DNA of 21,963 bases from contig DAIRET010000028.1 of assembly GCA_036795455.1 (NCBI GenBank), positions 1 through 21,963 on the forward strand, read 5' to 3'. Shown piece by piece: positions 15,019-21,963 of the stretch; position 1 is the stretch's first letter; every line of letters starts with the position of its first letter. The DNA is from DAIRET01 sp036795455. GTDB taxonomy: Bacteria > Bacteroidota > Ignavibacteria > Ignavibacteriales > Ignavibacteriaceae. The notes under the pieces are model-generated. The model had not been told where the DNA came from and did not search any database. It was given only the letters and a program-made list of their open reading frames with translations. The position numbers and the translations under genes were made by a program.

Positions 15019-16377
15019 TTAGGTTTGTTTGTTAGTATTTAATTCTTGTAAAAATTTATCTAAAAATGATGTATCGAAATTTCCGCTTTTAAATTGCTCG
15101 CTCTCCAATACCTTAAGGTGAAAAGGGATTGTAGTTTGTATCCCTTCAACAACAAATTCTTCCAAAGCACGTTTTGCCCTGCTGATAGCACGTTCCCTGT
15201 CTTTTCCCCAAACTATTAATTTTGCAATAAGAGAATCATAATAAGGCGGGATTGAGTATGACTGATAAATATGTGAATCAATCCTGATTCCGAATCCACC
15301 GGGAAAATTTAAAGATTCTATTTTACCGGGAGAAGGTCTAAAACCTTTTTCCCAATCTTCTGCATTTATTCTGAATTCGATACTATGACCTTTCGGTTCA
15401 TGCGGTAAAGTTTCTATCTTCTCACCGGCAGCCACAAGTATCTGCTGCCTTACAAGATCAACATCATAAACAGCTTCAGTTACCGGGTGTTCAACTTGAA
15501 TTCTTGTATTCATTTCCATAAAGTAAAAATTCTTATGCCTATCAACCAGGAACTCAATAGTACCGGCACCTTCATAATTCACCGATTTAGCACCGAGAAC
15601 CGCTGCTTCACCCATTTTCATCCGTAAAGCATCGTCAATTATCGGGGACGGTGCTTCTTCAATTAATTTTTGATGCCTTCTTTGAACCGAGCAATCTCGT
15701 TCTCCATAATGATAAACATTCCCGAATTGGTCTCCCATAATTTGAAATTCAATATGACGCGGGTTTTCGAGATATTTTTCGATATAAACATCATCGTTAC
15801 CAAACGCTGCCTGTGCCTCGGTTTTTGCAGTTTGAAAAGCGGATTCCAAATCTTTTATATCCGCAACAATCCGCATTCCTTTACCACCGCCGCCTGCAGA
15901 TGCTTTTATAATTACAGGTAAACCGGTTTCTGCAATAAGGGCTTTCGCTTCGTTTAATGAAGATATAACGCCGTCGCTTCCCGGTATAACGGGAACGTTA
16001 TTATTCTTCATTGTCTCTTTTGCTTTCGATTTATCTCCCATTAAATTAATCATTGCAGGCGAGGGACCGATAAATTTTATTTTTGATTCGGAACAGATTT
16101 CAGAAAATGAAGCATTTTCAGCAAGAAACCCGTAACCCGGATGAATAGCATCCGCACCTGTAATTTGTGCCGCAGATATTATTGATGGGATTTTCAAATA
16201 GCTTTCTTTGCTTTGCGAAGGTCCTATACAAACGGCTTCATCTGCAAATGTTACGTGCAGAGAATCTTTATCGGTTTCGGAGTAAACTGCAACTGTTTTA
16301 ACTCCCAATTCTTTACATGTACGGATTATCCGTAATGCGATTTCACCCCGGTTGGCTATTAATATTTTTTTGAACAA
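15019..16377 (-). CDS. accC: Biotin carboxylase subunit of acetyl-CoA carboxylase
   Basis: AccC carboxylates the biotin on AccB with bicarbonate and ATP, in the first committed step of fatty acid synthesis. The 452 residues (E. coli 449) begin MFKKILIANRGEIALR, typical of the family. They contain the ATP-grasp glycine loop KASAGGGGKGMR (158-169), HPGYGFLAEN (79-88), and the EMNTRIQVEHPVTE catalytic region. The start is a TTG at 16377, well supported because a GAGG ribosome site lies 6 bases upstream and the encoded N-terminus matches the family. It lies 15 bases after accB and 18 before gcvH. No accA or accD lies in the window. Confidence 0.97.
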   Translation of the reverse strand: MFKKILIANRGEIALRIIRTCKELGVKTVAVYSETDKDSLHVTFADEAVCIGPSQSKESYLKIPSIISAAQITGADAIHPGYGFLAENASFSEICSESKIKFIGPSPAMINLMGDKSKAKETMKNNNVPVIPGSDGVISSLNEAKALIAETGLPVIIKASAGGGGKGMRIVADIKDLESAFQTAKTEAQAAFGNDDVYIEKYLENPRHIEFQIMGDQFGNVYHYGERDCSVQRRHQKLIEEAPSPIIDDALRMKMGEAAVLGAKSVNYEGAGTIEFLVDRHKNFYFMEMNTRIQVEHPVTEAVYDVDLVRQQILVAAGEKIETLPHEPKGHSIEFRINAEDWEKGFRPSPGKIESLNFPGGFGIRIDSHIYQSYSIPPYYDSLIAKLIVWGKDRERAISRAKRALEEFVVEGIQTTIPFHLKVLESEQFKSGNFDTSFLDKFLQELNTNKQT

Positions 16378-16392
16378 AAAATCCTCTCTTCG

Positions 16393-16863
16393 CTATGCTA
16401 CTTCTATATGGAACAAAGGTTGGTTATACTCTACAGGTTGTCCGTTTTCAACAAGGATTTTTACAATTTTACCGGAAACATCCGATTCTATTTCATTCAT
16501 TAATTTCATAGCTTCAACTATACATAAAACAGTACCGGTAGAAATAACATCACCCACTTTTACAAACGGATCTGCGTCGGGAGCCGGGGAGCGATAAAAT
16601 GTTCCGACAATAGGTGATTTAATCTCGTGATATTTCCCTTTCGCTTCCGGTTTATCTTTTAAAGATACTGTTTCAATATCATCGCTTTGAGAAGATACGG
16701 TAGGCGGAGAAACGTGGGCTAACGGTGCATGATGGCTTACAATATGCGGAGAATCGAACTTTTTCGATAATTTAATTTTGAAATTCTCCTCTTCAATTTC
16801 AATTTCCGCCAGTGTGCTTCCTTCAATTAACCGTATAAGTTTTTTAATGAGATTCAAATCCAT
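16393..16863 (-). CDS. accB: Biotin carboxyl carrier protein of acetyl-CoA carboxylase
   Basis: AccB carries biotin between biotin carboxylase and the carboxyltransferase. The 156 residues (E. coli 156) have an N-terminal helical region (1-35), a Pro/Ser/His-rich linker (about 38-65), and the biotinyl domain (about 79-156). The biotinyl domain carries EAMKLMNEIE with biotinylated Lys120 predicted. The ATG at 16863 has GGAG 5 bases upstream. Its promoter must lie in the short gap before the terminator cluster at 16936. This gap is AT-rich with IR-like ATTTTA and TAAAAT halves but no clear promoter boxes. Downstream are accC and gcvH. Confidence 0.97.
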   Translation of the reverse strand: MDLNLIKKLIRLIEGSTLAEIEIEEENFKIKLSKKFDSPHIVSHHAPLAHVSPPTVSSQSDDIETVSLKDKPEAKGKYHEIKSPIVGTFYRSPAPDADPFVKVGDVISTGTVLCIVEAMKLMNEIESDVSGKIVKILVENGQPVEYNQPLFHIEVA

Positions 16864-16935
16864 AAATTCTCCGTGTTTTAATTTTAGTTGATTAAAATAT
16901 CGATTGAAACTGCCATTCTCTTTGAATAAAAAATA

Positions 16936-16955
16936 AATCCCTTAAAAAAGGGATT
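16936..16955 (-). terminator. Hairpin of the terminator cluster after the PorV-like gene
   Basis: An 8-base inverted repeat AATCCCTT and AAGGGATT surrounds a four-A loop. In the minus direction it is followed by a T-rich run (TATTTTTTATT), a fair intrinsic terminator, third in a row after the PorV-like gene. Confidence 0.6.
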
Positions 16956-16962
16956 ATAAAAT

Positions 16963-17001
16963 AGTTATTCGGGTTCTGTTATGCAAGGAACCCGAATAAC
17001 T
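16963..17001 (-). terminator. Strong intrinsic terminator after the PorV-like gene
   Basis: A 14-base perfect stem (AGTTATTCGGGTTC and its complement) has an 11-base loop and, in the minus direction, is followed by TATTTTAT. It lies 22 bases after the stop codon of the PorV-like gene and is the main candidate to end the surface operon. Confidence 0.85.
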
Positions 17002-17004
17002 TAA

Positions 17005-17021
17005 AGTTGAATAATTCAACT
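17005..17021. repeat. Perfect palindrome at the 3' end of the PorV-like gene
   Basis: The 17-base palindrome AGTTGAATAATTCAACT begins right after the stop codon of the PorV-like gene and precedes the terminator hairpin. With arms of 8 bases and a single central base it has almost no loop. It may be a protein-binding palindrome or part of the decay/termination structure. Confidence 0.6.
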
Positions 17022-17023
17022 GC

Positions 17024-18034
17024 TTAGAACCTGACTCCGACAGACAAATACTGAACGTTTTGCAGTCTTCCGAAATCTTCGTAAGCATAATCAAGTTGAA
17101 CTGCAACAGAGCCCACAATACGATAGTTCAATCCGAAGCCAAAGGTTAAACCTTGTTCTCCGTTCCGCTCGAAGAGTGATTTATACCCTCCTCTAACAAA
17201 AATAATATCGTTCCATGCATACTCAACACCCGAATTAATGCTTTCCGTATTATCGTTCGGATGAATTGCATCTAAAGCAAGAGTAAATCTATGTTCTTTT
17301 TCTTTCAACAAGTCGGTAGCAACACCGAGTCTGAATGTTAGAGGAAGATCATATTCATCCAGTTGAAGCTGAGTATTGATCATGTTCCCTTGTGAACCGC
17401 CGACTTGCATTATCTTCAGAACATCTCTTCCATCAAGTTTCATCTTGGTTCCAAAATTGGAGATACTTGCTCCAAGTCTGAATTCATTCAGAATATTGAT
17501 TTTATACAAAGTTCCGATATCCAATCCGAAACCGGTAGCAGACATATTCCAGATATGCTCGCGGATGTATTTCACATTAAAACCGATAGCAAAATTATCT
17601 GTAAGATTTCTGGCGTAAGAAAGTCCTACAAGTAATGCACCGGCATTAAAATACTCGCCGGTTCCTTCAGGTTTTTCTACAGTTCTTACAAGCATGTCTC
17701 CTACTGATAACACCGAAGCAAATGCGCCGATAGTACCTAAACCTTCCAAACCCATTGCAAAAGCAGCATAATCATAATTGACATCCATCAGCCAATCAAT
17801 ATGATTGAAATGCGCTTCCCTGGAATAGATTTGAGATATTCCAGCCGGGTTCCAGTAGATTGAAGTAAGGTCCTGGGCTGCCGCTGTATACGCACCGCCC
17901 ATACCGATAGCTCTAGTTCCGACATTTATTTTCAGAAACTGGCCTGCAGTTGTACCGCTTTTGCTGAGGTTCTGGGAAAATAACCCGGAACAGGCAAACA
18001 GCGTAATAAGTAATATTTTTATAGTTTTATTCAT
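17024..18034 (-). CDS. PorV/PorQ-family outer-membrane protein (UPF0164-like)
   Basis: The protein has a signal peptide (MNKTIKILLITLFACSGLFS) and a conserved start of the mature part, GTTAGQFLKINVGTRAIGMGGAY, then AAQDLTSIYWNPAGI. This is characteristic of the PorV/PorQ (UPF0164) group with a FadL-like beta-barrel. The C-terminus VQYLSVGVRF ends in Phe, as outer-membrane barrels do. In type IX secretion PorV escorts or releases cargo at the outer membrane. Many lineage paralogs exist, so here it may be dedicated to the preceding giant protein. The start at 18034 was chosen because the upstream ATG at 18052 adds an acidic six-residue stretch (MELEIT) ahead of the signal peptide and lacks a ribosome site. 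The total with that start would be 342 residues. It lies about 25-43 bases after the giant gene stop. Confidence 0.85.
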   Translation of the reverse strand: MNKTIKILLITLFACSGLFSQNLSKSGTTAGQFLKINVGTRAIGMGGAYTAAAQDLTSIYWNPAGISQIYSREAHFNHIDWLMDVNYDYAAFAMGLEGLGTIGAFASVLSVGDMLVRTVEKPEGTGEYFNAGALLVGLSYARNLTDNFAIGFNVKYIREHIWNMSATGFGLDIGTLYKINILNEFRLGASISNFGTKMKLDGRDVLKIMQVGGSQGNMINTQLQLDEYDLPLTFRLGVATDLLKEKEHRFTLALDAIHPNDNTESINSGVEYAWNDIIFVRGGYKSLFERNGEQGLTFGFGLNYRIVGSVAVQLDYAYEDFGRLQNVQYLSVGVRF

Positions 18035-18077
18035 TGTAATTTCTAACTCCATTCAAATAGTTTCATTAAAAGAGAAT

Positions 18078-21000
18078 TTACTTGATTAAAGCAAATTTTA
18101 CTATTTTTTCACCGATTCCGGGGGCGTCTATATGTGCTAAATAGATTCCGTAAGACACCGAAAAACCATCGGAGTTCAATAGGTTCCAGTACTCCTGACC
18201 ATTCTCATAGTTTGCATCATGTTCAAGAGTTTGTACCCAATCGCCGCTTAATGTGTAAATCCTAATTGTACATTTAGGCGGTAGATTCTCGAAATAGATT
18301 CTTTTTTCTCCGCGTGTTCTTCCCGGCAATTTATTAGATGGCTCAATTACATTGTAACCGACATAAGGATTGGGAACTACAAATACATTGTCAAGTTTCG
18401 ACTTTGCATCTTCGTTACTGTATTGTGCCGATTTACTTGTAAATGCAAACCTGTCGTACCTGTTAAAAGGACGCTCGGTTCTGATATATAATATATCGCC
18501 ATCTGTAGGGAATTTGGGTGTAACCGACGTATCGGTTGGAGCCAATAATTTAATGCCCCACGTTAAAGTATCTTTTGTTGAAGGATAAACTCCGTCAAAT
18601 CCCGTATTGAAGATTACTATTTCCTCAGCTACATCAAGTTTCTGATTGAATGGAGTGTTCTCTCTTAAGTATGTCCATACTCTTTTAGGTACTCCCGAAG
18701 TAACATCATGAACAGAATAATTAACCGGTTGAGCTTTTAATGGATTGCCCATAAAAGCAGAATCGATATTGCTTGATGAAAAACGGATTTCATAATCAGC
18801 AGCATATCTCTTCTTCCTTGGATAGGTTAAACTTGCATCTGCAATTGTAAACCCATAATTACTTTTTCCTTCAATCCATTTTGTGTTTATTGTATCAATA
18901 ATAAGTGCATTATAGTCTTTGATTTTTAACTCGATACCGTCAAATACCGGGTTGCCATCTTCATATTTAAGTAATGTACTTTGATAGATCGGGTAATACC
19001 TATATTCAACACTATACTTTTTACCGAGCTGCATTGCTGTACTTCCTGTACGCCTAATTAAACCGCGGTTGTATTCAATTATATAATCGGAATACTCGGT
19101 ATAAGTCTGCCCATTCATGTCTTTTACGACAACCGGATGAGCTTTATCAATACCGGGATACGTTAATTTTGAAAAATTAGTATCAACAAAATCAACCTGA
19201 TCGGTTATTGTTAAATCCTTCAGTACCGAATAGTTTTTCTGAATGTTCGGTGTATTTCCTTCCCAAAGCGTATCACTAAAAACTATTTCATAACCGATTT
19301 TATCCGGTATAATAAGGTCATTTAATATTTTCAATGTGATTGCACCGTTGCCCAATCCCGCAGATTGAGTAACATTTAATGCAGATTCATCTGGATAAAC
19401 ATATCCGCCTGCTCTAGGACCGGCAGTAACCGCAACTGTATTAACATCAAACTCAAGTATTGACGTTATCGGGTCGGTTGTTATTTTCTTTGTTGTTTCG
19501 GTAGGGGGAATACCGACTGAATCTCCATGATCAAATGCAACTACGGCATAGTAATAAGTTTGACCGTTGATTACATTATTTGAATCTACATAAGAGTGAA
19601 CCAATCCCTTGTCATCACCCATATAATATTGGATTCCTCTACCCATATAAGGAACCGGGTGGTAACCTTTCCAGCCGTTGTCGAGATCCCATTTGCATTC
19701 CGTACCATCAACACTCTTTAACGGTGTCGAAAGGAAAGCATTGCCTCTTCCGTCTGAAATTGTTTGAATATCATCAAATGAAGGGTCGGTACTTCTGTAA
19801 ATAACATATCCCTCAAAATCTTTCCCGGTCAACGGGTCATTACTCTCTTCCGAAACATCGTCCCAGTAAAGTGTAACTTTTTTATCGCCGGGTACTGCTG
19901 TAACATGCGGTTTTTCCGGTGGTCTGAAGAATTTATAGTTTGAGTTATAAATTCTCTGAACTGTTTCTGCAGTTGTTAAAAGATCTGCAAGGTCTTCTCC
20001 GAAAAGAAGCGACATTGAAATTCTTTTTGTTTCACCTTTTGCAAGTGTTGTTGAACCTGACCCGAAAACGAAAACCACATCTGTAGCTTGCTGAATATCA
20101 CCGAAGTTTTGAGGACGAAGCCTGTTCCACATCGATTCATCATTCGATACTCTATCCTGAGGCCATGTCCAACTGTTAAAACTGGTTAATCCGATTTGAT
20201 CAACTTCATCAAGGTCTGTATACTCAAAATTCGGCTCACCGGGGAAAAGAGGGTCTAAAGCACCGCTTGCAAGTTTTTTACCTCTTGTCGGAACTCCATC
20301 TCCTTCGCCTTCATCGCCGGTATTAGGAATACCATCTATACCAACGTCATCTGTTAAAGGATTCCAGTCGCCGTCATTATCTATTCCGTCTTCCTGGCTC
20401 TCGTCAGTCATTCCATCGTCGTCATTATCTATTCCGTCATCAGGATTACCAGGGCTTTCAAGATATTTACATGCAACATATCCTACCGGGAGACCGTAAT
20501 CTCCCACACCATCCGGATCCCAGAAATACGTCATACTTCTTGAATAGACCGGCACATTCGCAACCGAAGGATAATTCGGTACATCGTACGGAGGAATGAA
20601 CAAACCGTTATCATCAGTATTTTCCGGCGAACCGCCACCCACGTCGCAATCTCCGTAAATACCGAAAATGAGAGTATCGAGGTATTTTTCACTGACGTTT
20701 GAAACCGAGTAAACAAAGAATATTGTATTCTCGGCTAAGGTATTGCTCCATTGCAAACCACGTCCGTCAATTTGAACTCCTATACCTCTTCTCATCATAT
20801 CACCGGCAAATGGGAAGTAGTTGAATTCTCTATTATCTCTGTCGTCCATCGCCCAGAAAACTTCAAGGTCTGCGTTAGTGGCATCCTGTGCAACATATCC
20901 GGGCCACACATATTTTCCTAAAGTAGGGTTATACCAGGAAACAGGCCAACTGTCTGGTTTACCATCATTATTTTTATCCGGTGCCGGATTTGAAGCCAAT

Positions 21001-21545
21001 AAATCCTGCGATGGATCGTCATAACCGGGTAATGGTTGGAATGTCCATAATGTATCACCGGTAGGATTAACCTCTCTTAAGCTGTAAGTTGGATAATCCC
21101 AAAGACCGTCTGAAATTATGTATAAAGTTTTGGATGGATCCGTATTATCGGGTACTGCTGCAGCAATAATCGGACAGAACTGGAAGATGTAGGATAATCC
21201 CCGCCATACACCGTTATTAACGCCTCTAAGCAAACCGTAACCGGGTGCAATAGCGCCATAGTTATAAACTTCTGTGGACACTCTGTTTGCATTCATAAAG
21301 TAATGTTTTCTATCCTGATGCCCGGTAGTTTTTGATAACCTGCCGGGATTATTATTATCAGCCGGTTTAGTTATCTGTTGTTGTGTTGTTTGCGTTTTAC
21401 TTCCGCTTGCAACTCTATTAACATAGCTTTTTACAGCATCAATTTCCCTTTGTCTTTGTAAATCGGATTTACTTTGAGCGAGAAGAGATGTGCTGACAGC
21501 TATACCTAAAAATAAAAGTGTTAATAAATTCATTTTAATTTTCAT
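18078..21545 (-). CDS. Large secreted surface protein with FN3 domain and type IX-like C-terminal domain
   Basis: The 1155 residues have a signal peptide (about 1-23, LLFLGIAVSTSLLAQ) and an N-terminal region of unassigned fold (about 85-365, with many aromatic and Gly residues). A low-complexity acidic segment (366-420) has Asp/Gly motifs such as DDGIDNDDDG and EDGIDNDGDW, like calcium-binding repeats. A fibronectin type III-like domain (about 542-690) has VTLYWDDVSEES and YYYAVVAFDHGDS. A long C-terminal part of beta character follows, and finally a sorting-type domain (1049-1155) with NVFVVPNPYVG, IYTLSGDWVQTLEHD and YGIYLAHI. This end matches the general pattern of type IX secretion C-terminal domains, which anchor proteins to the cell surface. 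It is followed by a PorV-family gene and preceded 20 bases upstream by a TonB-receptor gene. The ligand or role is not known. Confidence 0.85.
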   Translation of the reverse strand: MKIKMNLLTLLFLGIAVSTSLLAQSKSDLQRQREIDAVKSYVNRVASGSKTQTTQQQITKPADNNNPGRLSKTTGHQDRKHYFMNANRVSTEVYNYGAIAPGYGLLRGVNNGVWRGLSYIFQFCPIIAAAVPDNTDPSKTLYIISDGLWDYPTYSLREVNPTGDTLWTFQPLPGYDDPSQDLLASNPAPDKNNDGKPDSWPVSWYNPTLGKYVWPGYVAQDATNADLEVFWAMDDRDNREFNYFPFAGDMMRRGIGVQIDGRGLQWSNTLAENTIFFVYSVSNVSEKYLDTLIFGIYGDCDVGGGSPENTDDNGLFIPPYDVPNYPSVANVPVYSRSMTYFWDPDGVGDYGLPVGYVACKYLESPGNPDDGIDNDDDGMTDESQEDGIDNDGDWNPLTDDVGIDGIPNTGDEGEGDGVPTRGKKLASGALDPLFPGEPNFEYTDLDEVDQIGLTSFNSWTWPQDRVSNDESMWNRLRPQNFGDIQQATDVVFVFGSGSTTLAKGETKRISMSLLFGEDLADLLTTAETVQRIYNSNYKFFRPPEKPHVTAVPGDKKVTLYWDDVSEESNDPLTGKDFEGYVIYRSTDPSFDDIQTISDGRGNAFLSTPLKSVDGTECKWDLDNGWKGYHPVPYMGRGIQYYMGDDKGLVHSYVDSNNVINGQTYYYAVVAFDHGDSVGIPPTETTKKITTDPITSILEFDVNTVAVTAGPRAGGYVYPDESALNVTQSAGLGNGAITLKILNDLIIPDKIGYEIVFSDTLWEGNTPNIQKNYSVLKDLTITDQVDFVDTNFSKLTYPGIDKAHPVVVKDMNGQTYTEYSDYIIEYNRGLIRRTGSTAMQLGKKYSVEYRYYPIYQSTLLKYEDGNPVFDGIELKIKDYNALIIDTINTKWIEGKSNYGFTIADASLTYPRKKRYAADYEIRFSSSNIDSAFMGNPLKAQPVNYSVHDVTSGVPKRVWTYLRENTPFNQKLDVAEEIVIFNTGFDGVYPSTKDTLTWGIKLLAPTDTSVTPKFPTDGDILYIRTERPFNRYDRFAFTSKSAQYSNEDAKSKLDNVFVVPNPYVGYNVIEPSNKLPGRTRGEKRIYFENLPPKCTIRIYTLSGDWVQTLEHDANYENGQEYWNLLNSDGFSVSYGIYLAHIDAPGIGEKIVKFALIK

Positions 21546-21565
21546 AATTTATCATCGACTCCTTA

Positions 21566-21963
21566 TTAAAATTCAAAAGAGAAACCGAGCCGTACTTCTC
21601 TCGGCGGGTAGTAATAACTTGGTACCTGGTAATATTCTTCAGGGGAATGTACGCCTGGAACCCGTTCGGATAATTCTCTTGCTGATTTTACTCCTCCCCT
21701 TTCGAGTTCTAAAGTATAAGAAGAACGGCCTGTATCGAAATAAACAACTCTTTCATTTAATGTGTCGAAAAGGTTGAATACTTTCAAGAATAAACTAAGT
21801 TTATGACCAAGTACATCGAAAATCTTCTCCGCAAGAAGGTCTACTCTTGCAGTTGAAGGACGTCTTTCACTATTTGTACGAAGGTAAACCTGTTCATCCC
21901 ACAACTGCGGTGTATAAGGAAGTCCCGTACCGAGTTGTCCTACAAGGCTAACATTCCAATCGT
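21566..21963 (-). CDS. TonB-dependent receptor, C-terminal part (5' end outside window)
   Basis: The reading frame is open to the window edge and ends at 21566. The visible 132 or so residues include SLVGQLGTGLPYTPQLWDE, SLFLKVFNLFDTLNE and YYPPREVRLGFSFEF, which match the last beta-strands of a TonB-dependent outer-membrane receptor: the LKVFNLFDT motif and final aromatic Phe are typical. A TTG at 21904 is an internal codon, not the start. TonB receptors import bulky ligands using the proton motive force; the plug and TonB box are outside the window. The gene lies 20 bases before the giant surface protein and is likely the first of that operon. Confidence 0.88.
   Translation of the reverse strand, partial: DWNVSLVGQLGTGLPYTPQLWDEQVYLRTNSERRPSTARVDLLAEKIFDVLGHKLSLFLKVFNLFDTLNERVVYFDTGRSSYTLELERGGVKSARELSERVPGVHSPEEYYQVPSYYYPPREVRLGFSFEF

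Noticed and set aside
20286..20450. Short repeated DNA in the giant gene considered as a tandem repeat array.
   Set aside because: The similarity comes from the repeated Asp/Gly codons of the acidic motif; the units are not regular enough for a DNA repeat.
21566..21904. Reading the TonB-receptor fragment as a complete 112-residue gene starting with TTG.
   Set aside because: The frame continues to the window edge with barrel-like residues upstream, so the TTG is internal and the gene is only partial.

Overview
The window looks like a chromosomal segment of an uncultured or little-studied Ignavibacteria-like bacterium (Bacteroidota/Chlorobiota side of the FCB group). The reasons are AT-rich DNA, an LPS/Kdo gene set that implies an outer membrane, a lipoprotein-type LptC with a long OstA-like LptA, a PorV/PorQ-family outer-membrane protein, a secreted giant protein with a type IX-like C-terminal domain, and one promoter candidate matching the Bacteroidetes TAnnTTTG pattern. 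The taxonomic call is inference from gene content. I saw no tRNA, rRNA, CRISPR array, insertion sequence or phage gene. No gene-free stretch exceeds 300 bases. Almost everything is on the minus strand; only mazG is on the plus strand.

Region 1 (1-6502, minus) is a tightly packed operon read as ridA-like gene, membrane acyltransferase, ruvB, kdsA, kdsD, lptC, lptA, and the first 26 codons of lptB. Consecutive genes from ruvB onward overlap by 4 bases. KdsD and KdsA make Kdo-8-phosphate for the LPS core, and LptC/LptA/LptB belong to the LPS export bridge, so synthesis and transport are coupled. No kdsC is present between kdsD and lptC. A short divergent intergenic region with an inverted repeat separates this operon from mazG (6594-7370, plus).

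Region 2 (7387-9434, minus) holds a small coiled-coil lipoprotein and a secreted coiled-coil/LysM protein, which likely form a cell-envelope pair. They end at a strong terminator that lies only 22 bases before the start codon of phoH.

Region 3 (9653-14526, minus) is an operon of guaA, a TPR protein, a secreted TPR plus type-1 periplasmic-binding-fold protein with the domain layout of LpoA, and radC. Region 4 (14620-16863, minus) is accB-accC-gcvH: the biotin carrier and biotin carboxylase of acetyl-CoA carboxylase with the lipoyl carrier GcvH.

Region 5 (17024-21963, minus) is a surface module: the C-terminal end of a TonB-dependent receptor, a 1155-residue secreted protein with acidic Asp-rich motifs, a fibronectin III-like domain and a sorting-type C-terminus, then a PorV/PorQ-family protein. 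It ends in three consecutive hairpins. This trio and the LpoA-like protein are the best candidates for undescribed biology here. The rest is largely conserved housekeeping.
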